A stretch of 64,000 bases of DNA from Pseudescherichia sp031987975 (GTDB lineage Bacteria; Pseudomonadota; Gammaproteobacteria; Enterobacterales; Enterobacteriaceae), in NCBI RefSeq assembly GCF_031987975.1, contig NZ_DALZYX010000001.1, forward strand, positions 372,001 through 436,000. Direction: 5' to 3'. Positions 44,210-53,385 of the stretch are shown here, piece by piece. The notes beneath the pieces were generated by a model. The model was not told the DNA's origin. It saw nothing but the letters and a program-made list of their open reading frames with translations, and did no database searches. The stretch's first letter is position 1, and each line of letters begins with the position of its first letter. The translations under genes were made by a program, and so were the position numbers.

Positions 44210-45121
44210 ATGCCCCAGAAGAAAGCGACACTTATCGGATTCATTGCCATCCTGCTGTGGAGCGCCATCGTAGGATTGATTAAAAGCGTGAGCGAAGGCT
44301 TTGGCCCGGTCGGCGGCGCAGCGCTGATCTATACCTGTAGCGCGGCACTGCTGCTCTGCACCATCGGCTTTCCAAAAATCCGCCGCTTCCCTGTCAGCTA
44401 TCTGATCCTCGGCAGCGTGCTGTTTGTCTGCTACGAGCTATGCCTGTCGCTGTCTCTGGGATTTACTCACAGCGGCCGCCAGGCTATTGAGGTGGGGATG
44501 GTGAACTATCTCTGGCCCAGTATGACTATTCTGCTGTCGGTTATTGTTAACCGCCAGAGAACCAGCCCATTGATTATTCCAGGCGTTATTTTAGCTGTCG
44601 CCGGAATAGGTTTTGTATTGGGCGGCGATCGGGGTTTTTCATTCACCGAAATGGCAAATAACATAATGGATAACCCATTAAGCTATGGCCTGGCCTTTAG
44701 CGGCGCAATAATTTGGGCAATATATTGCGTAGTAACGAAAATTATTGCTGAAGGTAACAACGGCATTACCCTGTTCTTTATTTTAACGGCCTTAACCCTG
44801 TGGGTGAAATTCCTCTCGTCGCCGCAGCCTGAGTTTGTCATCACCTGGCATGCAGGGCTGAGCCTGCTGTTCGCCGCCATCGCCATGGGCTTTGGCTATG
44901 CCGCCTGGAACGTCGGCATCCTTCACGGCAACGTCACGGTATTGGCGGCGGCGTCGTACTTTATCCCCATTATTTCGGCGGTGCTGGCAGCGTTTATGCT
45001 CCACTCTCATCTGACAGTTTCTTTTTGGCAGGGCACCGCCATGGTCTGTCTGGGATCGCTGCTCTGCTGGTGGTCAACCCGCACCGTGGTCGCAAAAAAG
45101 CTTTCTAATGAAGTAACATAA
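44210..45121 (+). CDS. YddG-like aromatic amino-acid/metabolite exporter (DMT family)
   Basis: 303 residues with ten predicted helices. It follows E. coli YddG closely in pattern: QKATLIGFIAILLWS-type start, QAIEVGMVNYLWPSMTILL, GYAAWNVGILHGNVTVLAAASYF, FWQGTAMVCLGSLLCWW. YddG exports aromatic amino acids and related compounds; the same substrate is not proven here. The role next to a catabolic cluster may be overflow export of an amino acid. It is separated by 180 bases from the MFS gene downstream. Confidence 0.85.
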   Translation: MPQKKATLIGFIAILLWSAIVGLIKSVSEGFGPVGGAALIYTCSAALLLCTIGFPKIRRFPVSYLILGSVLFVCYELCLSLSLGFTHSGRQAIEVGMVNYLWPSMTILLSVIVNRQRTSPLIIPGVILAVAGIGFVLGGDRGFSFTEMANNIMDNPLSYGLAFSGAIIWAIYCVVTKIIAEGNNGITLFFILTALTLWVKFLSSPQPEFVITWHAGLSLLFAAIAMGFGYAAWNVGILHGNVTVLAAASYFIPIISAVLAAFMLHSHLTVSFWQGTAMVCLGSLLCWWSTRTVVAKKLSNEVT

Positions 45122-45225
45122 TTTCAAATAACAGGGAGACGTGGTTGTAACGTATTAATTATAAGAGTGCAGCAAGAACCATTATTTATTACGTGTGTTT
45201 TATCCGATTCGAACTTATCTGGCCT

Positions 45226-45281
45226 ACATGAATTTCATGTGCGTTGTAATAAAAGTTACCCGCTGACTTTTATTACAACGC
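45226..45281 (+). promoter_or_regulatory. Two abutting palindromes in the leader of the MFS gene
   Basis: ACATGAA-T-TTCATGT (45226-45240) is a perfect 7+1+7 palindrome. It is followed with no gap by GCGTTGTAATAAAAGT (45241-45256) and its exact complement ACTTTTATTACAACGC (45266-45281) around a 9-base loop. The 16-bp stem ends 20 bases before the MFS start codon. There is no T run after it, so it is not a standard terminator. Operator or leader RNA structure are both possible. Confidence 0.65.
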
Positions 45282-45301
45282 CGTGGAAGACAGGAGTTAC
45301 T

Positions 45302-46693
45302 ATGTCAAATACCATTTCTGTTGAAGACGTACCGCTTAACCGTTTCCACCGGTTGCTTACCGTTCGCTCCGGCGGAGGATCGTTTGTTGATGGTTATGTC
45401 CTGAGTATTATCGGCATTGCCATGACAAAAGTCTCTCCCGCTCTCGGGCTAAGCGCCTTCTGGGAGGGGATGATTGCCGCCTCGGCGTTGATTGGCATCT
45501 TTTTTGGCGGTTTTATTGGCGGTGCGCTTACTGACCGTCTGGGCCGTCGCCTGCTCTACTTCGTTGGCCCGACGCTGTTTATTGTCTGCTCGCTGGCCCA
45601 GTACTGGGTTCAGAGCGGTGAGATGCTCTTTGTTTTGCGCTTCCTTAACGGCGTGGCGGTAGGGATCGAGTATCCGGTTGCGACGGCTTTCCTGGTTGAG
45701 TTTTTGCCAAAGAAGAACCGTGGTCCGTGCCTCGCTACCCTAACTATCCTCTGGTTCGCCGGGGCCGCTACTGCCTATCTGGTAGGAGAAGCGATCCTTA
45801 ACTTCGGTGGCCCGGAGGCCTGGCGTCTGACCCTGGCCAGCACCGCTATCATCGGCGCGCTACTGTTCCTGGTGCGTCTGGGAACGCCGGAATCGCCGCG
45901 CTGGCTGATTGGCAAAGGCCGCCAGGCCGAAGCGGAGGTGATTATCCGCCGCGTCTACGGGGCTGACTTTGGTCTGCAAAACCTGCCGGCCCAGGCCGAG
46001 AGCAAAAATCTCTCCTTTGTTAACCTGCTGCACTCCGGCTACGGCAAGCGCATGGCCTTCGTCACCATCTTCTGGACCTGCTCGGTGATCCCGGTCTTCG
46101 CCGTCTACGCCTTCGCGCCGAAGGTGCTGGAGGCGCTGCATCTGAGCGGCGGCTGGGCCTCCTATGGCTCCATCGCCATTACCCTGCTGTTCGTGGTGGG
46201 CTGCATCATCGCGACCCGGCTGGTGAACACCCTGGGTCGCCGTAAGCTGCTGCTGCACAGCTTTCTGTGGTCCGGGCTGGCGCTGCTGCTGCTGGGTCTG
46301 CTGCGTGACGGTCCATCGATGATTATCCTGCTGATGTTTGGTGCCTATGCCCTGTTTATCGGCGGTGCACAGGTGCTACAGCTGGTCTATCCGAACGAGA
46401 TCTTCCCGACGGAGATCCGCGCCGGAGCGGTTGGCGTGGGCACTTCCCTGTCGCGCATTGGCGCAGCGGTAGGAACCTGGCTGGTGCCGGTCTCGTTACA
46501 GACTCTGGGGATCGGTTCAACGATGTATATCGCCGCCGCCATTACCTTTATCGGGCTGATCGTCTCCTGGTTCCTTGCCCCTGAGACCAACGCCCGCAGC
46601 CTGGAAGATGCGGCGGCACTGGATGACGAGCAGCCGCGTAAGGCTCGTGCCCCAGGCCAAATGCCAAAACGCAGCGTGCTGCAAAAAATGTAA
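45302..46693 (+). CDS. Major-facilitator (sugar/organic-acid porter type) transporter
   Basis: 463 residues from the ATG at 45302, with CAGGAG seven bases upstream. The frame is open upstream to 45167, but that part reads through the palindromes. Twelve helices; the MFS loop motif GALTDRLGRRLLYF, GIEYPVATAFLVEFLPKKNRG and the second-half LVNTLGRRKLLL are present. PNEIFPTEIRAGAVGVGTSLSRIGA is typical of organic-cation or aromatic-acid porters. Likely importer for the compound degraded by the adjoining cluster. A REP-like element follows. Confidence 0.85.
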   Translation: MSNTISVEDVPLNRFHRLLTVRSGGGSFVDGYVLSIIGIAMTKVSPALGLSAFWEGMIAASALIGIFFGGFIGGALTDRLGRRLLYFVGPTLFIVCSLAQYWVQSGEMLFVLRFLNGVAVGIEYPVATAFLVEFLPKKNRGPCLATLTILWFAGAATAYLVGEAILNFGGPEAWRLTLASTAIIGALLFLVRLGTPESPRWLIGKGRQAEAEVIIRRVYGADFGLQNLPAQAESKNLSFVNLLHSGYGKRMAFVTIFWTCSVIPVFAVYAFAPKVLEALHLSGGWASYGSIAITLLFVVGCIIATRLVNTLGRRKLLLHSFLWSGLALLLLGLLRDGPSMIILLMFGAYALFIGGAQVLQLVYPNEIFPTEIRAGAVGVGTSLSRIGAAVGTWLVPVSLQTLGIGSTMYIAAAITFIGLIVSWFLAPETNARSLEDAAALDDEQPRKARAPGQMPKRSVLQKM

Positions 46694-46697
46694 ACAT

Positions 46698-46729
46698 AGC
46701 GCCGGGCGGCACAGGCTTGCCCGGCCTAC
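46698..46729. repeat. REP-like palindromic element
   Basis: GCGCCGGGCGGCACAGGC followed by TTGCCCGGCCTACA matches the enterobacterial REP layout. It sits between the converging MFS and GlxA-type genes. Confidence 0.75.
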
Positions 46730-46741
46730 ATGCCTCTCTTA

Positions 46742-47776
46742 CTACTCCTTCACCAGCTTCTCTACCACTCTGCGCCGCTTTCTGAACGAGCTGGGCGTCT
46801 CACCGTACTGCTTACGAAACCAGGCAATCAGATGCGAGGCATCGGAGAAGCCGGTGGCGGTGGCAATGGCGTTGATGCTGTTGCTGGAGTCGGCCATCAG
46901 CTTGCGCGCCTGCTCCAGGCGCATCCGCCGCCAGTAGACGGCAGCCGAGTGGCCCGTACACTTGGTAAAGATGAGGTTAAGCTGGCGGAAGGTCACCCCT
47001 GCGAACTCGGCCACGTCGGCCAGCGGCACCGGCGAATCCAGATGGTGGCGCATAAACTCAATTACCTTACTCACCAGCTCGTTCTCATAGCCATCCGGCT
47101 GGCTGAGGTTCTCTTTTTGCTTCGCCTTTGCGCCCGGCACGGCGACATCATCCACCAGCAGATATTTAAGCACCTTCTGGGTTCGCACCAGCCCGCAGTG
47201 ATGACGGATCAGATCCGCGGCCAGATCGATGGCGGTGCCTCCCGGACAGGAGATAATGCCGCCATCTTTGATATAGGTTTTGTCGATCACCGGAATGGCT
47301 TTTGGAAAGCGCATTTTGAACTCATCCCGGGTGGTAAAGTGGATCGCACAGTGACGCCCATCCAGTAATCCCGCGCTGCCCGCGACGAAAGCACCGCTGC
47401 ACAGGGTAATAATGGAAATATTGCGCGCGTGCAGATCCCGCAGCGCCTGCAGCAGCCAGGCCGGGGAGTGCCTTGTCTCCTCCAATAATCCACCTGCAAC
47501 GACGAAATAATCCCACTCCTTACTGAAGTCGAGCTTTGCCGTCGGTGAAACTGGCAGGCCGCAGCTGGCGGTCACCGGCTGGTCATCGCAGGTCATCCAC
47601 TCCCAGCGACAGAAGATCTGGCGGCTGGAGAAAGATTCATCTGCTGCAAAGCGCAAGGACTCCACCAGCCCCGCCACGGAGGCCAGCGTGAACTGTTTCA
47701 TCAGCAGAAAACCGATAGTGAGATCGGGTTTCGGCTCAAGGTTGCTTTCAGGGGTGAGGCGTTTCAGCTCATTCAT
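46742..47776 (-). CDS. GlxA-family regulator (DJ-1/PfpI domain plus AraC HTH)
   Basis: 344 residues. Residues about 20-200 form a DJ-1/PfpI-like amidotransferase domain with the nucleophile-elbow cysteine in ISIITLCSGAFVAGSAGLL. Residues about 240-335 carry two AraC helix-turn-helices (LADVAEFAGVTFRQLNLIF; NSINAIATATGFSDASHLIAWFRKQYG). Such regulators often control catabolism of arginine, carnitine or glycine betaine. It converges on the MFS gene and is the likely second regulator of the cluster. Effector unknown. Confidence 0.9.
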   Translation of the reverse strand: MNELKRLTPESNLEPKPDLTIGFLLMKQFTLASVAGLVESLRFAADESFSSRQIFCRWEWMTCDDQPVTASCGLPVSPTAKLDFSKEWDYFVVAGGLLEETRHSPAWLLQALRDLHARNISIITLCSGAFVAGSAGLLDGRHCAIHFTTRDEFKMRFPKAIPVIDKTYIKDGGIISCPGGTAIDLAADLIRHHCGLVRTQKVLKYLLVDDVAVPGAKAKQKENLSQPDGYENELVSKVIEFMRHHLDSPVPLADVAEFAGVTFRQLNLIFTKCTGHSAAVYWRRMRLEQARKLMADSSNSINAIATATGFSDASHLIAWFRKQYGETPSSFRKRRRVVEKLVKE

Positions 47777-48001
47777 AACATTTATGATACCAGCAATATA
47801 AATTCAGGCAGTCTAAGGAAAGCGCGCGTCGACCTTAAGATTGTAACGATAACAACACTTTGCAATATATCCACACTGGCAGAGAGGTGATAAATTAGAT
47901 ACTTTCCCACCTCATTATAACAGGTCAAATTTAAACATTTGCTCAATGAATTTGATGCCTAATAAGCATGCGAATCAGATATGTTCACAATCGGGGTCGT
48001 T

Positions 48002-48724
48002 ATGGGTCAGGATAAGGTATTTGCTCTGGAGAAGAGCGCAGAAGATTTTCGTTTTGATAGCCAGGTCGCAGGCGTGTTTGACGACATGGTTGACCGCTCA
48101 GTGCCCTTCTACCAGGAGATCCAGCGCATGGTAGGTGAGCTGGCGGCAGAATACGCCACCGAGGGAAGCCAGCTTTACGATCTGGGGTGCGCTACCGGCA
48201 CAACGTTAGCCCTGCTGGACGGTGTGCTGCCGCAAGAGATTGTTTTTACCGGCATCGACAATTCGCCGGAGATGCTGGAGAAGTGCCGTAGCAAATTCAC
48301 CCAGCTGCACTCGGCACGCGAGACGCGTTTTCTCTGCCAGGATCTTAAAGAGAAGCTGACGTTTGATAACGCCTCGGTGGTGGCGATGATCCTGACGCTG
48401 ATGTTTGTCCGCCCCATGCACCGCCGGGCGCTGCTGGCATCTATCTACGAGGGGCTTAACCCAGGCGGGGCGTTAATACTGGTGGAAAAGGTGGTTTGCG
48501 ACTCGCCGGATCTCAACAGGCGTTTTATCAAGTACTACTACGATATGAAACGTCGTCACGGCTACAGCGAGCTGGAGATCGGCCAGAAGCGTGAGGCGCT
48601 GGAGAACGTCCTCATCCCCTATAGCGAAGGCGAAAATCGCCAGATGCTTAGTGACGTTGGCTTTCGCAGCGTTGAGGTCTTCTTCCGCTGGTATAACTTC
48701 TGCGCGATGGTGGCGATAAAATGA
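48002..48724 (+). CDS. CmoA-like carboxy-SAM synthase homologue
   Basis: 240 residues from the ATG at 48002, which has CGGGG five bases upstream; an ATG at 47981 is possible but has no ribosome site. It aligns along its whole length with CmoA, which converts SAM and prephenate to carboxy-SAM for tRNA wobble-uridine modification. Conserved: Tyr37 (RSVPFY), YDLGC glycine motif, Asp86-Asn87 (GIDNSP), Asp114, and Arg197 in GYSELEIGQKR (E. coli Arg199, which holds the carboxyl of Cx-SAM). E. coli Asn132 is Ile130 here. It is probably a paralogue, because cmoAB is not at this locus in E. coli and no cmoB is adjacent. It overlaps the next gene by ATGA. Confidence 0.8.
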   Translation: MGQDKVFALEKSAEDFRFDSQVAGVFDDMVDRSVPFYQEIQRMVGELAAEYATEGSQLYDLGCATGTTLALLDGVLPQEIVFTGIDNSPEMLEKCRSKFTQLHSARETRFLCQDLKEKLTFDNASVVAMILTLMFVRPMHRRALLASIYEGLNPGGALILVEKVVCDSPDLNRRFIKYYYDMKRRHGYSELEIGQKREALENVLIPYSEGENRQMLSDVGFRSVEVFFRWYNFCAMVAIK

Positions 48725-49422
48725 CGATCGCCATCGGCAACTTTCTCTTTCGTTCCCGCAACGCGCTCTTTCCGCTGCTCTATTTAACGCTGTTTCTCGG
48801 CCAGCAGCGTGTCAGCGAGGCCGCCGTTACCATGCTGGCTGCTGGCATGGTCATTGCTCTTGTTGGACAGGGGATCCGTATTCTGACCGTGGGGCTGGAC
48901 TATATCGTGCGCGGCGGTCGCCAGCGCAAGGTTTATGCCGACAGCCTGGTGCAGACCGGGCTTTTTGCCCACTGCCGTAATCCGCTCTATCTCGGTAACC
49001 TGCTGATGATTATCGGCTTCGGCGTTGCCGCCAATAACCCATGGTATCTGGGGATCGCGATGCCCCTCTTTTTCTTCGGCTACGCCTGCATTATTGCCGC
49101 AGAGGAGCACTACCTGTTGGGACGCTTTGGCGATAGCTATCGCCATTACTGCACGCAGACCCCGCGCCTGCTGCCGCGTCTGACGGGGCTGGGTCAGACA
49201 TTGCAAACTTTTGCCTTTAACTGGCAACGGGTAGTGGTGAAGGAGTACACCACAATCTGTATGACCCTGCTGGTGCTGGTCCTGCTGGCCGCAAAAGCGC
49301 TCAGGGCCGACACCCATGGCTGGCTGCTCTCTGGGGGCCTTATCCTGCTGATCCTGCTCGCCTGCCTCGCGGTGCGGATGCTAAAAAAATCGGGTCGGCT
49401 TAACGCCGGTCCGGCACGCTAG
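48721..49422 (+). CDS. Isoprenylcysteine-methyltransferase/PEMT-like membrane protein
   Basis: 233 residues with about six hydrophobic segments. The SAM-binding signature of the ICMT/phospholipid-methyltransferase superfamily is visible: FAHCRNPLYLGNLLMIIGF (RxPxYxG) and the acidic pair in AAEEHYLLGRFGDSYRHYC. A further C-terminal pair of helices extends beyond the usual core. Its start overlaps the stop of the CmoA-like gene, so the two are translationally coupled and probably work together. Substrate unknown; a membrane lipid or quinone-like molecule is the family expectation. Confidence 0.8.
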   Translation: MTIAIGNFLFRSRNALFPLLYLTLFLGQQRVSEAAVTMLAAGMVIALVGQGIRILTVGLDYIVRGGRQRKVYADSLVQTGLFAHCRNPLYLGNLLMIIGFGVAANNPWYLGIAMPLFFFGYACIIAAEEHYLLGRFGDSYRHYCTQTPRLLPRLTGLGQTLQTFAFNWQRVVVKEYTTICMTLLVLVLLAAKALRADTHGWLLSGGLILLILLACLAVRMLKKSGRLNAGPAR

Positions 49423-49554
49423 TCCCCCCTTTCTCTCCCCGCATTAATGTCCCCTGCTCAATAGCGTATGCAAAAAGCAGGGGTAATCTTGTTTTCACCG
49501 CCTACTATTATTTAGCGCACGTATAAAAACAACGCTATAGATGTGGAGGCAATT

Positions 49555-50226
49555 ATGAGCAATCAGAGCAATGAAGCGGACCGAGGGCCGTACGATTTCA
49601 GCGTAACCCGCCGGGTGCTGATCAAGGCCAGCGCCGCGTCTGCGGCGGCGGCGGCTATTTCACCCACCGTCGCGCTCAGCGCCGGGGAGTCGCCGGTGAC
49701 GCCACCGCCTGAAACGATGCCGGTTTCGTTCAAGGTAAACGGTGAAACGCACCAGCTGGAGCTGGATACCCGTACCACCCTGCTGGATGCCCTGCGCGAA
49801 CATCTGCACCTTACCGGCAGCAAAAAAGGGTGCGATCATGGCCAGTGCGGAGCCTGTACCGTTATCGTTGATGGACGCCGGATCAACTCATGCCTGACCC
49901 TCGCCGTGATGCACCAGGATGCGGAGATCACCACCATTGAGGGACTGGGCACCCCGGATAACCTGCACCCGATGCAGGCCGCCTTTGTTAAACACGATGG
50001 CTTTCAGTGCGGCTACTGCACGCCGGGGCAGATCTGCTCTTCGGTGGCGGTACTGAAAGAGATTGAGGCGGGTATTCCCAGCCATGTTACCGTGGATCTG
50101 GTCTCTGCCCCGCAGGCGACGCCGGATGAGATCCGCGAGCGGATGAGCGGTAACATCTGCCGCTGTGGGGCCTACGCCAATATCCTCGCCGCCATTGATG
50201 ACGCTGCCGGAGGCCTGAAATCATGA
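49555..50226 (+). CDS. paoA: Periplasmic aldehyde oxidoreductase, [2Fe-2S] subunit
   Basis: 223 residues from the ATG at 49555, with GGAGG six bases upstream. The twin-arginine signal (TRRVLIKASAASAAAAA) exports the folded heterotrimer. The plant-ferredoxin-like cluster is at GCDHGQCGACTVIVDGRRINSC and the second cluster at CGYCTPGQIC and GNICRCGAY. This is the PaoA subunit of the PaoABC aldehyde oxidase, which detoxifies aromatic aldehydes. First gene of a five-gene overlapping operon. Confidence 0.95.
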   Translation: MSNQSNEADRGPYDFSVTRRVLIKASAASAAAAAISPTVALSAGESPVTPPPETMPVSFKVNGETHQLELDTRTTLLDALREHLHLTGSKKGCDHGQCGACTVIVDGRRINSCLTLAVMHQDAEITTIEGLGTPDNLHPMQAAFVKHDGFQCGYCTPGQICSSVAVLKEIEAGIPSHVTVDLVSAPQATPDEIRERMSGNICRCGAYANILAAIDDAAGGLKS

Positions 50227-51173
50227 AGGCCTTTACCTATGAGCGCGTTAATACGCCTGCCGAAGCGGCAGCCAGCGCCGGACGCACGCCCCACGCTAAA
50301 TTTATCGCTGGCGGTACCAACCTGCTCGATCTGATGAAGCTGGAGATCGAAGCCCCACTGCACCTTATCGATATCAACAGCCTGGCGCTGGATAAGATCG
50401 AGCCAACCGCTGAGGGTGGCCTGCGCATCGGCGCGCTGGTGCGCAATACCGATCTGGCAGCCGATGAGCGGGTGCGCCGCGACTATGCCGTACTCTCCCG
50501 GGCGCTGCTGGCCGGGGCCTCCGGACAGCTGCGTAACCAGGCCACAACGGCGGGCAACCTGCTCCAGCGCACCCGCTGCCCCTACTTCTACGACACTAAC
50601 CAACCCTGCAATAAACGCCTGCCCGGCAGCGGCTGCGCGGCGCTGGAGGGTTTCAGCCGCCAGCTGGCAGTCGTCGGCACCAGCAAAGCCTGTATCGCTA
50701 CTCATCCCAGCGACATGGCCGTCGCCATGCGGCTGCTCGACGCGGTGGTAGAGACGGTACGTCCGGATGGCCAGACGCGGGAGATTCCGATCGCTCAGTT
50801 CTACCGCGCGCCAGGTAATACGCCGCACATCGAGACGACGCTTACCCCTGGGGAGCTGATTACCGCCGTGATCCTGCCGCCGCCGCTGGGCGGAACCCAT
50901 ATCTACCGCAAGGTAAGGGATCGCGCCTCCTACGCCTTCGCGCTAGTCTCCGTCGCCGCCATCGTGCAGCAGGACGGCAGCGGTCGGGTGGCGCTGGGCG
51001 GTGTAGCACACCAGCCCTGGCGGCGGGACGATGCCGATGCGGCGGTGGCCCAGGGGGCGCAGGCGGTCTATGACCGACTGTTTGCCGAGGCTCAGCCGAC
51101 CCATGAAAACGCGTTTAAATTAACCCTGGCGAAGCGCACTATCGCCTCGGTGCTGGCAGAAGCGAGGGCATAA
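50223..51173 (+). CDS. paoB: Periplasmic aldehyde oxidoreductase, FAD/[4Fe-4S] subunit
   Basis: 316 residues. The FAD-binding motif FIAGGTNLLDLMK near residue 25 and the second flavin loop TTAGNLLQRTRCPYFYD are typical of the xanthine-oxidase medium subunit. The cysteine-rich insert RCPYFYDTNQPCNKRLPGSGC binds the extra [4Fe-4S] cluster known for E. coli PaoB. It has no export signal of its own and travels with PaoA. Overlaps paoA by 4 bases. Confidence 0.95.
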   Translation: MKAFTYERVNTPAEAAASAGRTPHAKFIAGGTNLLDLMKLEIEAPLHLIDINSLALDKIEPTAEGGLRIGALVRNTDLAADERVRRDYAVLSRALLAGASGQLRNQATTAGNLLQRTRCPYFYDTNQPCNKRLPGSGCAALEGFSRQLAVVGTSKACIATHPSDMAVAMRLLDAVVETVRPDGQTREIPIAQFYRAPGNTPHIETTLTPGELITAVILPPPLGGTHIYRKVRDRASYAFALVSVAAIVQQDGSGRVALGGVAHQPWRRDDADAAVAQGAQAVYDRLFAEAQPTHENAFKLTLAKRTIASVLAEARA

Positions 51174-51177
51174 AACG

Positions 51178-53376
51178 ATGAAATTTGATAATCCCGCTAC
51201 GGAAAACCCTATCGATCGTATGAAGGTGGTTGGCCGTCCGCACGATCGTATTGATGGCCCGCTAAAAACCAGCGGCACCGCGCACTACGCCTACGAGTGG
51301 CATGACAAAGCGCCCAACGCCGCCTACGGCTATGTGGTCGGCGCGGGGATCGCCAAGGGGCGCATTAGCAGTATTCGTATTCAGGCTGCTCGCAGCGCGC
51401 CAGGCGTGCTGGCGGTGGTCACCGCCGACAACGCAGGAAAACTGGGCAAAGGCGAGAAGAATACCGCCATCCTGCTCGGCGGTCCCGAGATCCAGCACTA
51501 TCACCAGGCGATCGCCGTCGTGGTGGCAGAGACCTTTGAGCAGGCGCGGGCGGCGGCGGCGCTGATCGAAGTGGATTACCAGCGGGATCGGGGTGAATAC
51601 GATTTAGCCGAAGCGAAACCCAGCGTGACCGCGCCGCAGGAGGATCAGCCTGACAGCGTGACCGGAGATTTTGCTACCGCTTTCGCCTCTTCCCCGGTCA
51701 AGCTCGACGCCACCTATACCACGCCGGATCAGAGCCACATGGCGATGGAGCCGCACGCCTCTATGGCAGTCTGGGAGGGGGATAAGCTCACCGTCTGGAC
51801 CTCTAACCAGATGATTGACTGGTGCCGCTCCGACCTCGCGCTGACGCTGAATATACCGAAAGAGAATATTCGTGTCCTGTCCCCTTACATTGGCGGCGGT
51901 TTTGGCGGCAAGCTGTTCTTGCGCAGCGATGCCCTGCTGGCCGCGCTTGGCGCACGGGCGGCGAAGCGTCCGGTGAAGGTCATGCTCTCCCGACCGCTGA
52001 TCCCCAACAACACTACCCACCGTCCGGCTACTATCCAGCAGGTACGCATCGGCACCGATGAGGCCGGGCATATCACCGCCATCGCCCATGAGAGCTGGTC
52101 CGGCAACCTGCCCGAGGGTGAGCCGGAGACTGCCGTGCAGCAGACGAACTTCCTCTATGCCGGGGCGAATCGCCACACCGGGCTACGGCTGGCGGAGCTG
52201 GATCTGCCGGAGGGTAATGCCATGCGCGCCCCAGGGGAAGCGCCAGGGATGATGGTCCTTGAGATCGCCATCGACGAGATTGCCGAGAAGGCAGGCGTCG
52301 ATCCGGTAGAGTTCCGCATCCTCAACGACACCCAGGTCGATCCCACTAACCCGGATCGCCCCTTCTCGCGCCGTCAGCTGGTGGAGTGCCTGCGTACCGG
52401 CGCTCAACACTTTGGCTGGCAGCGCCGTAATTCAACGCCGGGCCAGATCCGCGATGGCCGCTGGCTGGTGGGCATGGGGGTGGCTGCCGGTTTCCGTAAT
52501 AATCTCGTGATGACCTCCGGGGCGCGGGTGCATCTCGATGCCCAGGGTACGCTCACCGTCGAGACCGACATGACCGATATCGGCACCGGCAGCTACACCA
52601 TCATTGCCCAGACGGCAGCCGAAATGCTGGGCCTGCCGCTGGAAAACGTCGTGGTGCAGCTGGGTGATTCAACCTTCCCGGTCTCTGCCGGATCGGGCGG
52701 TCAGTGGGGTGCCAACAGCTCCACGGCGGGGGTTTATGCGGCCTGCGTTAAGCTGCGCGAGGCGGTGGCGAATAAACTGGGATTCGATGCGCAAAACGCG
52801 GTCTTTACCGATGGCAGGATCATCGTTGACGGGCGCAGCGCCCCGCTCACCGATGCCGCCGCTGCCGGGACGCTGACGGCTGAAGACACCATCGAGTTTG
52901 GCGATCTGCAGGAGAAGTATCAGCAGTCCACCTTTGCCGGGCATTTTGTCGAAGTCGGCGTGGATATCGCTACCGGCGAAGTGCGGGTGCGCCGGATGCT
53001 GGCGGTCTGCGCCGCCGGGCGGATCCTCAATCCGAAAACGGCGCGCAGCCAGGTCATCGGGGCGATGACCATGGGCCTTGGCGCGGCGCTGATGGAGGAG
53101 CTGGCGGTGGATACCCGGCTGGGCTACTTCGTCAACCACGATCTCGCCGCCTACGAGGTGCCGGTTCATGCTGATATCCCTGTTCAGGAGGTGATCTTCC
53201 TGGATGATACCGATCCCGCCTCTTCTCCGATGAAGGCCAAAGGGGTCGGCGAGCTGGGGCTGTGCGGCGTTAGCGCCGCCATCGCCAATGCGATCTATAA
53301 CGCCACCGGCGTACGGGTACGCGACTATCCTATTACGCTCGACAAGCTGCTGAGCGATCTGCCGGAAGCGATATAG
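51178..53376 (+). CDS. paoC: Periplasmic aldehyde oxidoreductase, molybdenum (MCD) subunit
   Basis: 732 residues, the E. coli PaoC length. Catalytic Glu692 lies in KAKGVGELGLCG. Molybdopterin-binding loops IGGGFGGK and SGGQWGANSSTAGVYAAC are present. The enzyme uses molybdopterin cytosine dinucleotide and oxidises broad-range aromatic aldehydes to acids with oxygen or another acceptor. It starts 4 bases after paoB and is followed by its maturation factor. Confidence 0.96.
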   Translation: MKFDNPATENPIDRMKVVGRPHDRIDGPLKTSGTAHYAYEWHDKAPNAAYGYVVGAGIAKGRISSIRIQAARSAPGVLAVVTADNAGKLGKGEKNTAILLGGPEIQHYHQAIAVVVAETFEQARAAAALIEVDYQRDRGEYDLAEAKPSVTAPQEDQPDSVTGDFATAFASSPVKLDATYTTPDQSHMAMEPHASMAVWEGDKLTVWTSNQMIDWCRSDLALTLNIPKENIRVLSPYIGGGFGGKLFLRSDALLAALGARAAKRPVKVMLSRPLIPNNTTHRPATIQQVRIGTDEAGHITAIAHESWSGNLPEGEPETAVQQTNFLYAGANRHTGLRLAELDLPEGNAMRAPGEAPGMMVLEIAIDEIAEKAGVDPVEFRILNDTQVDPTNPDRPFSRRQLVECLRTGAQHFGWQRRNSTPGQIRDGRWLVGMGVAAGFRNNLVMTSGARVHLDAQGTLTVETDMTDIGTGSYTIIAQTAAEMLGLPLENVVVQLGDSTFPVSAGSGGQWGANSSTAGVYAACVKLREAVANKLGFDAQNAVFTDGRIIVDGRSAPLTDAAAAGTLTAEDTIEFGDLQEKYQQSTFAGHFVEVGVDIATGEVRVRRMLAVCAAGRILNPKTARSQVIGAMTMGLGAALMEELAVDTRLGYFVNHDLAAYEVPVHADIPVQEVIFLDDTDPASSPMKAKGVGELGLCGVSAAIANAIYNATGVRVRDYPITLDKLLSDLPEAI

Positions 53377-53385
53377 GAGACCGCT

